Origin: Mya arenaria
Lineage: Eukaryota; Mollusca; Bivalvia; Myida; Myidae
Direction of reading: 5' to 3'
DNA length: 64,000 bases
Assembly (NCBI RefSeq): GCF_026914265.1
Contig: NC_069124.1
Location: 10,444,522-10,508,521, forward strand
Under the pieces are notes generated by a model. It saw nothing but the letters and a program-made list of their open reading frames with translations. It was not told the DNA's origin and ran no database searches. The position numbers and the translations under genes are program-made. Of the stretch, positions 12,905 to 24,524 are shown in pieces (the stretch's first letter is position 1; each line of letters opens with the position of its first letter).

Positions 12905-15178
12905 ATTTTACTGGTATAATAAACGACTCTGAGATTGGGCCGAAAATAATGATGTTTTAAGTGACACACAATTTGGTTTTCGGAAGAGATCAACTGTGGA
13001 CGCCATTTTTGTACTCAATGCTGTTGTTAATAAGTGTTTAAATGAATATAAAAGATTAGCATGTGCTTTTATACATTTTAAAAAGGCCTTTGATAGTATT
13101 TATAGAAATTGTCTATGGCTAAAATTTAGGGATGCAAACGAATATTCGAATATTCGATCGAAAGTTTGGTATTCGAATGTCAAAATCGTTATTCGAATAT
13201 TCGATGTTTTTGTTGAATTAATATATTTATAAACTTTTTGCCTACAACTGTGTTCTTCGTCTGTCGTGTTTTTACAACGATTGGCCCCTATTGCCAGAGG
13301 TGTGAACTTGATGACACTATACACGCGTCATATCCTAAATATCGTAACAGTCTCCGTTTAAGGATATTTGTCCTGTATTATTGTACAATACATTAGTCCA
13401 AATTGATTTTCTATAAATATATTTCGTACACATTTATCCCAGAACGAGGCCGCAAGTCCCACGTTGGCGCATATCGTCATTTAACCGGGAAAATACGAAA
13501 TTTCCCGAACTTATTTTGCATTGTTTACAAATATGAACGCAGAGGAATTGATACAATTCGCTTTTTGTCTAAAATATATCGCTTTGTCTTGGGATATATT
13601 CTGAAAATGGGGGAAATTCAGAGGCTTATTTGTGGAACAATAGGTGTCCGTCGCGTGTACCGGATACGACAAAGAAGGGTCACAGGGCCCCTGCTATTAC
13701 GTTAGTGAATAATAGTTTACTACAATTCTTAAACGTTCATTTTGATATTCGAATATTCGATCGAAAGAATTACCGAATATTCGAATATCAATTTTGCCAT
13801 TCGTTTGCACCCCTACTAAAATTAAACACGTTAGAAATTCGTGGAAAATCATTGCGTACTGTTAAAAATATGTATGCATAGGCCAAAGTACGTGTAAGAT
13901 TTTTTCCCGATTTTTTTCGAATGCTCTGTTGGTTTCCAACAAGGCGAAGTTATGTCCCCTTTACTGTTTTCTTTGTGTTTAGAAGACTTAGAGATTTTTT
14001 GCAAGATGATTACAATAGTGGACTTACAATAAATGATATATTAATTATATTAGTGTTATTTGCTGATGGTATGGTTATACTTGGCAAAAATGTTAAAGAA
14101 TTACAAAAACGTCTTTAATATGAATACTGCCAACATATTGACTAGAAGTTAACCCTGAGAAAGTAAAGATATTGGGTTTAGAAAAAGGGGCAATGTTATA
14201 GTTACTGAGAACTGGCTATATGGAGAGAAACCATCTGATGTTAGCACGGTAGATATTTTCAATTACTTAGGCATTGTATTACACCGAAGTAAATCAAAGC
14301 ACTAAGCCAAGTATTATTTGTCAATTATTCGATTCTTCTGTTGTTTCAATACTCAATTATGGATGTGATATATGTGGTTTTAGTAAAAATAAGGAAATAG
14401 AACGTATACATTTGAAATTCTGTCAAACAACATTATATGTTAAAAACTCAACTTGTACAGCAGCTGTATGGCAAGCTATGTATATACCCTTGTATATGAA
14501 AAGGTAGGTTAGAATTATCAACTTTTGGTGTAAAATATTAGAAAGCAATAATATTATTGTACAGCGCTTATATAAAAGTATGTTGTTTGATGTTGCAAGA
14601 GGTAAAAGTAATTGGGCATCAAATGCAAAAATTTCATTAGATAATGCAGATTTTACGGATATTTGGTATAACCCAAATGGCATGAATGTAAAATATTTCC
14701 ATGTATTATATAAACGAAGATTGATATATCAGTTCAAACAAATATGGTTAAAATCTGTACATATTATCCCTGATTTATTTATGTATAGAGAGTTAAAAAG
14801 TATATCTCAATTTTCAATGAATTTGGACAATGTACCGAAGAAAAACCGCATTGCTTTTACAAAATTAAGGTTATCTTCATACCTTTAACGTATTGAAACT
14901 GGCCGATACGGCATTTGTAGAATAAATAACGACTTTGTTTAATATGTATATCTGGTGATTTGAGATATGAGTATCATTTTGTCTGCATTTGAAAAACAAT
15001 ATTAATATTCGGAAAAAGTATCTTTCGAAAGCCTACTATGGAAAACCAAGGGTTGTCAAATTCATTGAACTTTTACAAACAGTTAATACTTATGCTATCC
15101 TAAGATTGTGTAAATTTATTCATGAAGCATTTGTTTTACGTTCTGATAGTGTTAACAATATAGTGCAATAATAGTAAT
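12905..15178 (+). pseudogene. Decayed LINE (non-LTR retrotransposon) ORF2, reverse transcriptase to C terminus
   Basis: Fragments on the + strand read in order as non-LTR reverse transcriptase. First comes VLSDTQFGFRK and FKKAFDSIYRNCLW (12950-13126). After an inserted element comes KLNTLEIRGKSL (13816 on). Then comes the GFQQGEVMSPLLFSL block (about 13930) and the catalytic box as LFADG rather than FADD (about 14060). Next is the downstream region (RLSSYL then RIETGRYG near 14890), which is typical of mollusc LINE C termini. Several stops and frameshifts break the frame, for example near 13998 and at 14116. The endonuclease and 5' half are absent, as expected of 5' truncation. An AATAAA near 15360 may mark the 3' end of the UTR. 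The element is immobile. Confidence 0.8.
13127..13815. mobile_element. Non-autonomous hAT element (689 bp) nested in the LINE
   Basis: The left end reads TAGGGATGCAAACGAATATT. The right end, reverse-complemented, starts TAGGGGTGCAAACGAAT. The element is flanked by a perfect 8-bp target duplication, CTAAAATT at 13119-13126 and 13816-13823, which is diagnostic of hAT insertion. Subterminal regions carry repeated ATTCGAATATTCGATCG motifs on both sides. It encodes no transposase. It splits the reverse transcriptase frame of the host LINE exactly at a leucine-lysine pair. Confidence 0.88.
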
Positions 15179-15369
15179 GTATTTAAATTGTTCTTAGTTG
15201 GATGAATAACATACCAGTCCAACCTCTTTTGATATTGTTATTTATGCATGTATATGTTTATTAGTTTTCTCTTTCACGTGCATACTTAATATGCAATTAA
15301 TTGATTAGAAATGTTTAAGTCACATGATATATAATGTAAATTAAAACTTATCATGTATCAATAAACAAT

Positions 15370-15880
15370 ATATTTACGTTACTTAATAAATATGTTTGAA
15401 TCTTAAAATTTTAACATCGAAATCTCGAAGAAAGATCATTTCTTTTGTAGCCAAAAGCCCAGGAGTCGTATACAATATCCTTATTTTCCTTATCCTTAGA
15501 CAGGCCTCAGTGACTACATTCAGTCCATTGGCTAGTTATGTTTACAATCTAACCAAAACACTTGGACTGTGATCTTAAAATTAAAAGAAATCTAAGGTGG
15601 TTTTTGAATACAGTCCCAGGCGTCCGATTCGATACAAACATGTGCCTAGTCGCTCCCTTGTGTGGTCAGCGTCATTGGAAATTCGTAGTATTCATTCTTG
15701 GTATTTTCATTCTGTGTTGGCCAATGAAATCCGAGTATTGTTATTTTTTTTTAATTAATTTTACGTCGATTCTTTCGAATGCACAAAAATAGTTTTTTAG
15801 AGTATATTTCAGCCCGTTTGATGCAAAAATTGACTTCCAACATATTCATGGTAACTCAAGGAATTTCCAAATGTGCTACA
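15370..15880. other. Gene-free stretch
   Basis: I see no gene or structured element here. Confidence 0.35.
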
Positions 15881-16015
15881 ATTAATCCTCGTCGTTTTCG
15901 ACTAAACTCTTAAAACATCAAACAATATTTGTTCAATAGGCACGTTAGCCTTACCCTTTTCAAACAAATATTAGTTGATGTATTAAGAGTAAAGTCGAAA
16001 ACGACGACAATTAAT
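15881..16015. mobile_element. Short palindromic MITE (135 bp)
   Basis: Two arms of about 60 bp are near-perfect inverted copies. The left arm starts ATTAATCCTCGTCGTTTTCG. The right arm, reverse-complemented, starts ATTAATTGTCGTCGTTTTCG. The loop between them is short. A transcript would fold into a long hairpin. The absence of coding potential fits a foldback or MITE insertion. Confidence 0.7.
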
Positions 16016-16742
16016 ATTCATCAAATACGGATTAAGCAATGTTTACGAGTTTGTAATAATGCATATTTCGAATACATATTGTTAACTTTCATCAGGTGAG
16101 TAGATATCAAACAAACGCTTTCATTCAATTCTGTTATGAATAACACAAATTATTATTGTTTGGTTAAAATGAATTAGAGTAATATAGCTTAAACGCTGCT
16201 GATCGCTCTGAATTATTATGAAACGCTGTCGATTTTCCGTGTGTATCTATGTTTTGTGACGCCAAAATCGCTGAAAAGTACATAATGATACCTAATTATA
16301 TAATGTCGGTGCAAATAGGCGTTGACAGTGTAGCCTGTATCTGGAGTTTCAATAAAACAGAGACTCATTTGTTCGTATCCCTAAGATATCGTGCACCGGA
16401 ATAATCTTTTTTCAAGACGTAATTTAGTTATGTCCAATAATTCTCCACTTCTTCTTGAATCACGGTAACATCGCTATAAACAACTTATAAATTATGTCAA
16501 AACGTCTTCTCGTAGTAACCAGCTGATAAATAAAGTATCGCCGTTGTCAAATCTGTGTATGATCGTATTCATTTATCGTATTAACAAGTCAACTGTTAGG
16601 ACATACAATTCGTCAAACTTTTCGAATTATCTGTCCCTAAGGATGGCGTTAACCTACAAATTATCTAGAAAAAAATAACTGTATTCAGACAATAGGAAAT
16701 ATGTGTATTTAATCGTATAAGGATAGTTTTAATGTTGCGAAC

Positions 16743-16835
16743 TTCTTCAGGCCAATAATAAAAAATTGTTTGTTTCCCCTCTCACGACCGACCCGCCAAA
16801 ATCAATGCACTCCCCCCCCCCCAAAAAAAAAAAAC
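16743..16835 (-). repeat. Dispersed repeat C, copy 1, next to a C/A homopolymer run
   Basis: GGCCAATAATAAAAAATTG and TTGTTTCCCCTC are shared, in opposite orientation, with 20205-20270. The copy is followed by a run of C then A at about 16811-16834. A similar C-then-A run occurs at 34535-34565. Confidence 0.55.
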
Positions 16836-16880
16836 CATAAGCGATCGCGTATTTAAGTGTCTGTTGATAGTTAGTGGGAA

Positions 16881-17000
16881 AATGGCTGACAGTGACAGCG
16901 CTGAGCGTTCAGTATGTTTGACTGCAATAATAAGCACTTTGCGGGTGTTAAAAACTCGGACACAACAGACTAAAGCCCCTCCGCAAATGTGGTAAAGTGC
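16881..17000 (+). other. Possible exon or coding remnant starting MADSDSAERS
   Basis: An ATG at 16881 opens a 38-codon frame (MADSDSAERS, then LTAIISTLRVLKTRTQQTK) that is more GC-rich than its surroundings. It ends at a stop near 16995. I do not recognise the family. It could be the first exon of the coding-like segment at 17325-17520 or of a transposon gene. Evidence is composition and frame only. Confidence 0.25.
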
Positions 17001-17324
17001 AAAGATATACAGGTTGGGATAGGTGTTTAAATGCTATTGTTAGTCAAAATGGATTTATAGTAATTGTTGATGTCAGATACCTATCTTATGTTAGTTTGAT
17101 GTTTAAGTTTGTTTCCAAATTATAATATCAAATTTTAGATAAAGAATATTTTTATACCTTTCAATATAAACTGATCATGTTTGGTTCAATAGCTTTTGCC
17201 ATAAAATTAATATTTGAAAGATTGCTCCATATATTCTCTATATTGTACATATTATACCAGTTTAATACATTAAAGTGGTTTCCAGTATTTGTAATTATTT
17301 GCATACACATGTCTTTTGCTAGGG

Positions 17325-17519
17325 CATTTGCAACGAAGGCCCGGAATGTTCGCAAGAGTGTTGAGTGCTACGATTGTCACAAGCCAAGGTGCATCTATAG
17401 CAGAACGGCACTCTCGCGGTACACCGGTAGAATTCTTCTTTTTTGCATCAACGTTTAGCCGCCATGATCTGTACTCCTACTGTGCGGCTATTTTGGCGGA
17501 AAAAGCCAGCACTCTGTAA
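17325..17519 (+). pseudogene. Coding remnant with a CxxC zinc-ribbon-like motif
   Basis: A clearly GC-richer island in AT-rich DNA follows an acceptor-like TTTGCTAG. One frame reads KARNVRKSVECYDCHKPRC, which resembles half of a zinc ribbon. After about 45 codons the frame closes, and a second frame (FSRHDLYSYCAAIL) continues to a stop at 17517-17519, which suggests a frameshift. The pattern recalls uncharacterised CxxCxKPR proteins seen around invertebrate transposons, but I cannot name a family. It is probably a broken copy. Confidence 0.35.
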
Positions 17520-17520
17520 T

Positions 17521-18410
17521 CAGTTTAGAGGTGTCCTTCCCATGTGTTTGGCCTACCAAAACATGAACAAATCAGTTCTTGAAAGAAATCCGATTAAGTG
17601 AAACTGTATTGAAAAAGGAAAGAGTGTTTGCTGGTGAAATATTATTATACCTTGGGCACATTAATGTGTAAATGTTCTACACTTAATTATGATTAAGAAT
17701 ATTCTGAGGCTCTTATTACTGAAATGCCATTTTTTGACTGGACACGTAGGTTGTATTGGATATAAAGCCTTGGGCAAATTACATGTTCTACATATTGTAG
17801 AGTTGAATGAACATGATAGAAACGTTTGTTTGCACTAAAAGTTGCTTTCAGTAGTGAAGATGTCAGATAGATTCTATGTGCCAGTTCTAGTCATTATTTT
17901 ATGTCTTTTAAAGTTCAAGTCATTTGAAACTATTATTAGAGTCAGTTATATTCTAGGTAAGTTGTGAATGTTTGTTGTGCATAAATATGTGATGAGTGTG
18001 TTGATACATAATTTGGGCTTCAATGGGCCGAGTGTTTATAACTTTGTTCAATTTAACAACATATCACCTTTAGACATTTTCTGCTCTTGAAGTTTCTATA
18101 GCTACACTTCTAAACTGCAGTACTTGTTTTTGTACAAGTTTTGAGACAGTTGTTTGATCTGTACTGGTATGATTTAAATATATGAGCACATAACAAAATG
18201 TATATCATTTAAAAGTTTGCAACAATGTCGTTTATCACATTGTTAAATTTATCAAAGTTCTGAACGATTGGCCCAATGTGTTTGTACCAGTATACTTAGT
18301 CAGGCTATAAGTATATTTAAAGCCAGACTGATGGCAATCAAGTGTTAGGCCATGCACAATATGTATATGAAAAACTACAGAAAAAGCTCAGTTGCCAAAA
18401 GTTTAAACAT
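17521..18410. other. Gene-free stretch
   Basis: I see no gene or strong repeat. Confidence 0.35.
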
Positions 18411-18414
18411 AAAC

Positions 18415-18512
18415 CCCGTTTGATGGCACAGGATAAACGCCAAAGACAAAGAACACCAAACACTAACAAGAAACATGGAACAACAGCACAAAACTCCACA
18501 AACAACACAATG
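18415..18512 (-). repeat. Dispersed repeat B, copy 2 (reverse)
   Basis: The reverse complement carries TTTGTGGAGTTTTGTGCTG, TTCCATGTTTCTTGTTA and GTCTTTGGCGTTTATCC. It matches copy 1 at 10.5 kb almost word for word over about 90 bp. Confidence 0.7.
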
Positions 18513-20204
18513 CATATGAACATACCTTTGTTTAAGTTTATCTGCACAAATGCTGAATCATGTCTTGCTATGGATACAAATACATGTTATTAGAAGAAGA
18601 AGTTTCTTAACCAATACGCCATACGGCCCATTTGGCCAAACAAAATATTTGCAAATATTTACAATGGCACATATAAATACATGATTAGGAGAAGGAACAC
18701 AATTATAGTTTTATCAATGCTCTAAAGATTTGTTTTAACTTATACTAATAAGCTGTATCACATCGCAAATACTGTATAAAATTTTATGGTTATAGTACTA
18801 TATTATTTGTATATGCGTCAAACATAAATTTATAACCAAACCATTAAAGAGATTTCATAATGGAATAAATTTCTATGATGATTGCATTCTTAGAATTTTA
18901 ACACTTAAGTGATTTTAAGGAAATATTGTTGCATCTGTTTCTAAATTGAATGTAAATCGGTTTATATATGAAACCATGCAAGGGCATACCTAGCCACTGG
19001 TCAAAAACGAAAGTGTGTCTACGACTTTGGCATGGTGACATTCAGATAAATATACACAATATTTACATTCCGTAATAAATCAAACAAAGAAAGTGCACAA
19101 TATTAACATAACGTAACAAATACGACAAAATAAATAAACGATATGCGCTATAAGTTGTCAAATTTCAAATAGTGTGTGCCAGTAAAGTGTTGATAAAAAT
19201 AATCGATTAATAGGTTTACAGGGGATTAAACAAGAGTAGCTAACGATGACTCGCGGTCACTTTACCTGCTTACGACAAACAACAGTTATGTTTCTACACG
19301 CTTGCAGAAGTCCATGCATGGCTGTGACTGCAGATTATTGAAATATATCACATAAAAATATGTGAGTATATACTTGTATGCATGTCATTATTTCTATACA
19401 AGCTTATATCAGGTTCCGTTATAAAACGTGTCCGAATCCAATGCTTAGAATCCGAATAATTGCTTTACAAATACTAAATGGCGTATTAACAGTACATATT
19501 AAGCTCAGACTTTGTTTTTTATTAAACAATTGATATGCATATAATTATAACATGACCATTAATTAATTTACGAAAACTGTCATTTTCCTTATCTTCAGAT
19601 ATAAGGATACAAAAATAACTTGAATTCAATAGCAAGTGACGATAAGTACTGTGAGTATATATAACAGTAAGTCTTAATGTTTAATTTTTAATAACAATTA
19701 AATGAGCTTATTAATAAAATGGAGAGTATTTATAAAAATAATTAAACTGATTTAAAAAGACAAGCTCTGCATATTCAACTAAGTACTGGAATGTGTTTTG
19801 TTTTTGTTTTTCAAACATGAACATATCTTCACTGATTATATAACTTATGCATCATTATACTTTACGTAGAAAAGCTGTATAAGCACAATTTGACAGTTGA
19901 AGTAATACAGTCTTATTTTGGCAAGTCATAAGATCAATAAATTTGATCATATATGGTCCTTTCAAGTAATATTTATTAATGAATAATTTTCTTAAATCAT
20001 TTAATAGGGTACATTCAATAACAAAGTGGTTCTCATCGTCTAAAATATCATATATTTATTACACAACGCAGTCAGATTTGGTTGATCGACTTGAAACTGA
20101 TATAAATGGTTTATTCACAGTATAGGTAGTATTTTCTTAAATGATGTAAAACATATAAAGAACAACTTGACAGTTTGTGTCGTTAAAAATAAAAAAAAAC
20201 TACC
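18513..20204. other. Gene-free AT-rich stretch
   Basis: I see no gene. Only short AT-rich direct repeats are present. Confidence 0.35.
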
Positions 20205-20270
20205 CACCCTACAGTGGGTCACGGGAGGGGAAACAAACAAAATTTAATTATTGGCCTCATCTGTTGTGTC
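20205..20270 (+). repeat. Dispersed repeat C, copy 2
   Basis: GAGGGGAAACAAACAAAATT and AATTATTGGCC match the reverse complement of 16743-16800. The two copies form an inverted pair about 3.4 kb apart. Confidence 0.55.
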
Positions 20271-20739
20271 TCAAACTCAGTTCCATATCTTTTATAAAAC
20301 TGGGTTTTCTATTAATTGCCTTTCGGTTGTCATTATTTAAGAGTCTCCCGGGATAATCAGAAGACATGTATAGCATGCTTTGTAAAACTATTCGAAATTA
20401 TTTGTCGTCATTGGAGATAGTTTTCGTGTGATTACTGATTTTTGCAGAGGTTATTTATCGTCGAACTGAAAGTGCAAGTAAAATCATTGAAATAGGAAAT
20501 GAAATATATCCAGATAAAGTTATTACTCAAATAGAATAACAGAGCGAATACAATTCTAGATAAATTAAAAGACAGTCACATTGCTATAATTAAATAGCAT
20601 TGTAACATTTGCTAAAATGTTTGGAATTTCGCTCTATCCATGCAAATATGCTGGCCGTTCCAATATCCAAAGTACACAAAAGACGTGCATGGCGTATCTA
20701 TATCCAATGCAGAGCCACATATTGCTAGAAATACAGCAA

Positions 20740-21605
20740 TTCCATACCGGCTTTGTTGCCATAGTAACAATACATTTTAAGTGATGTGTATCATTTCTTT
20801 ATTGGCCACTTAGGCACTTGTACACATAATTTCTTATTTTATTTGCATACTTATCACAGTACCCATTTTTTCGGATGGATTGAAAGCCATTCACACAATG
20901 TCTGTTGTCGTAGCAACCACATAATTTGTCTGACAAAGAAATGACATGCATTATCTTCTTATGACTTTCTTACCACGTACCGAGTTTTATTAACTTAGCT
21001 TGCATCCTTCTTGAGTTTTTGCAAATCTTATCAAAAGGAATGATATTTTCACTGTTTATGTTGCCAAAGCAACTAAAATTGAATACTGAAAAAAGGGTAA
21101 AGTACCTTATTACCGAATGGCCCTCTAGCCATATTATTATGTTCTGGAATCTCCTATATGCTTTAGTTATGTCAATATCAAGGTATTTTCATTATCTTGT
21201 TTGCCATATCAACCACTTTTTTCCGACAAAATAAAATAAAAATACATACACAATCATTCTATTGCAACGCACTAAACTAAATAAATATAGCTTGCATACG
21301 TCTTGAGTTATTTCAGAATCCAGTCAAGCAGTCATATTTTAATATTTTGGTTGCCTTAACAACCACATGTCCGACATTTTCTTAAAAATCGTGTATAAGA
21401 TCCTTTACCACTATCCATATATCAAATTGAATTCACACAACATGTATATGCATTGATATATTGCAAGATCCAGTAAAAAAAGTGTATTTGTTTACTATAG
21501 CCGTAACCATAGCAACCACAAACCAAGTATTATTATACTAGTTTACATAATTCTCGAATTATCGCAAAGTCTATTTTTCCGGACAGGCAGACGGACGGAC
21601 GGACA
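20740..21605 (+). repeat. Diverged tandem units ending in a CGGA motif
   Basis: Recurring motifs include TTGCCATAGTAAC, GTAGCAACCAC, GCCTTAACAACCAC and CATAGCAACCAC, together with CTTGCATCCTTCTTGAG (about 20999) and CTTGCATACGTCTTGAG (about 21292). The series ends in ggacaggcagacggacggac at about 21582. This fits a decayed tandem-type mollusc repeat. It has no coding capacity. Confidence 0.5.
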
Positions 21606-21609
21606 AATG

Positions 21610-23236
21610 GTAAATCTAAAGTCATTTTCCTTGAAAATTCTAGGTGACTGATAAAACTGATCAATGACAAATACATCATCTTTTTGATGTCAACATTCAT
21701 GTACAGTTTACAAACATCAAGAAATACAAATCTATAGAGGATATATGTTGATTTTAGTGTTAGATCGTATTTTCTTTCACGAGTGTCATAGAAAAACAGT
21801 TCCACTAGTGGCTTCAAAGTTATTTCATATATAAAATAATAAATATTGTTTTTCTATGATCACGAGTGATATAAAATAGGACCTGATACTGAATTCATCA
21901 AATTTAATTGATTCCTGATGTTTATTGGTATCTTAAATCTTTTTCTAAATACCCCCTTTATGAAGAGTATTTTGCTACGCCGCTACCCTTGGGACGCCCC
22001 TTGCAAAAATGTTTTGATAGCTGATGACGAAGTTGTCATTTCTGTTTCCGGTTCGTGGAGAAATAGAGTTTGTTTTAAAGTTTATTATTTACTTGTGATT
22101 TAGTGCAAACATTTATTTTAACAAACTTGTTTATTTATGCAGCTATGTTCCATATAACAACAATTAATGCATGGACGTATTGTTAAAATGAACAATGCAT
22201 AAATGCATGACCAAAATAACACTGGTCGTCATTTGCAGAATGAAATTAGGAGAGGTCGAACGTTAAAGCATAACAAATATGAATTAACAGTTTTCGAAGT
22301 TTAAGAGTTTGTTTCAATCGCCACACACTGTCAGAGATTAGTCTGATTTGCTTGAAGACGGGTCGTTTTCCAGATAAAAAGTGAAAACCACGCTTGGTTG
22401 TTGATAAAATATTAGGCGGATGGGGTAAAGTTAATCACTTAATTATTCGGGAAGTTTGTACCACAAAGTTAAACAGTTTAAAAAGATGTTTGAATGATGA
22501 TGAATGATAACATCGAATTGATGACCGAAAGCAAATGTTCAAACATTTAGCTTCAAGTTCAAGAAAACGTTTGAAAAACAGGATGTTATGTTTATTTGCA
22601 AAAATATCCTTATTCAAACATATGCTACCTTTTTTAATATCAAATAATTCTTTTTGCAACATCTACTGGTCAACATTGATGATCAAGGGGAAGTAACAAA
22701 CCTTGATTATAAATCTCTTAGTTGATATTTGTACTCCTTAGTTTACAGAATGATACTTTTACTGTTGTTATTAAACTGAATTAACTCGATATTTATCGAA
22801 AAGCATGAAAGAAACCGCTTGATTCGTTTCGTTAGTGTCAACGCTGAAGAAAAAACGCTACTCTATAACAAAGAGTGGCTATCGATCATAATTTCCCCAA
22901 CCTCGTTTGCGTTTGTCTCCCTTTTAGTTCCCAAAATAAGTTTTTATTAAGAGTTTAAACCGCTCAATTTAATGTGACTGTGAAGTTATACTGCACCCGA
23001 TAAAAGGCCATTATGATTTTACAACAACAATTTGTCGCAGGCTTATTTGTATATGTGTTTGTCATTGTGTGTTTCTTTATGTGTCTAATAGTATTCATCA
23101 TAGTAATAGGAGAACTTAACCCCTGTCACTCACTTTCACTTTCAGTCTGGTCTTCATTATTCTTTCACTTTCATTTTCACTTTATTTTTCTATATCCGTT
23201 AACCTTAACCTTTCACTCGTGCACGAGGAATCCGCG
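21610..23236. other. Gene-free stretch
   Basis: I see no gene or structured element. Confidence 0.35.
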
Positions 23237-23610
23237 CACTCGTATATTAGATTTTGGACATCACAGACGTGTTTTGTTTATTTCTTGTAATTATACTTTG
23301 CGTGGCTATTTCTTCAGGTAAATTCCATTTATATTTCATTCTGTATTCATTTTATGTCTTACATGCCGTATTTGTATTTAGGCACTCGTATATTAGATTT
23401 TGGACATCAAAGACGTGTTTTGTTTATTTCTTGTAATTATACTTTGCGTGGCTATTTCTTCAGGTAAATTCCATTTATATTTCATTCTGTATTCATTTTA
23501 TGTCTTACATGCCGTATTTGTATTTAGGCACTCGTATATTAGATTTTGGACATCACAGACGTGTTTTGTTTATTTCTTATAATTATACTTTGCGTGGCTA
23601 TTTCTTCAGC
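23237..23610 (+). repeat. Recent 146-bp tandem repeat, about 2.5 units
   Basis: Units begin at 23237, 23383 and 23529 with CACTCGTATATTAGATTTTG. The third stops after CTATTTCTTCAG. Copies differ at only a few bases (CATCACA, CATCAAA and CATCACA; CTTGTAATT against CTTATAATT), so the duplication is young. Each unit carries an internal piece of about 80 bp bounded by TTTGTATTTAG upstream and TTCAG-GTAAAT downstream, which are plausible splice acceptor and donor sites. A hydrophobic frame runs through the repeated piece but lacks an ATG, so I do not call a gene. Confidence 0.75.
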
Positions 23611-23824
23611 ACGCCTGGGTTTGGAACCCTCGTACTCCGAGTATCGCGACAAATTGAATCAGGTTATAACTTTCCACAGACGGGCTGCAAAAAGATAATC
23701 GGTCATCGGCTCGGACACACCGAGTCATGCAAGCAACGCGAAACCCCTATACAAATGTGTAGCTTTATTTAGTAACTTGTAAGTATTTGATAAATGTATT
23801 TAGTGATTTTGCTAGTACGTAAGA

Positions 23825-23905
23825 ATGCGGAAGTTTCAAATGGACGCAACTAAGCAAACTTCCTTAACAGTACCGTGACAGGAAATGGAATATGTCTAAA
23901 TGGTT
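23825..23905 (+). repeat. Dispersed repeat A, copy 2
   Basis: This matches the reverse complement of 8786-8880 through ATGCGGAAGTTTCAAATGG and GTGACAGGAAATGGAA, with an internal deletion. It encodes a related but broken peptide. Confidence 0.45.
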
Positions 23906-24524
23906 TGTACATTCACAATCAAAAAAATCATAACTTATTTTTGGCCAGTCTCGGTATGTTGACATACACAATGTCAAAATATGTTTAAAGTTTGATACCG
24001 TCTTGTTATAACTTATGAATGTGAGAGTCGCGTGACAGTTTTAACTTTATTCGATTATCCCGTTATGTACCAGTTACACACATGTCGCGGGTAGCTAAGT
24101 CTATCTGCACATAGAAAAGAATTATTCCGTATCGATCCGTACCGGAGCTGTACCTCAACGTAGTATTCCGTATTAATCCGTACCAACACTTGGTCGAAAG
24201 ATATTCAATAATTATCCCATACTTGCAAGTTTCTCAAACTTTGGAACATGCACAAACGTTTGAGCGATCGGTGGCCATTGGTGCAGTATTGTTTGCAAAA
24301 CGCTATGCTCCGCTCACTTATCGAGTGCATTAGCATATAGTAAGTGAGTAAACAAATTCGTGAATCCGTAGGTATTTCCTACACATTTTTATTAAAAGGC
24401 ATCGTATGATCCTCGGGGTTTTATCTAACATTAACTGAGAACCTAAAAAACATATTTGGTTTATTATATGGGTTCAACGACTAGATCATAATTAGGGTAA
24501 CATTATTATAAAACATGTGTTTAG

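Noticed and set aside
23254-23582. Signal-peptide-like hydrophobic frames repeated every 146 bp
   Set aside because: The frames begin with TTG rather than ATG and repeat only because the DNA is tandemly duplicated. No downstream domain is visible.
23237-23610. CRISPR-like array
   Set aside because: Units are directly abutting 146-bp duplications without distinct spacers, and the window is eukaryotic.
23615-23640. GGTTTGGAACCC as a Pol III B box
   Set aside because: It lacks an upstream A box and acceptor stem. It is likely a chance inverted repeat.
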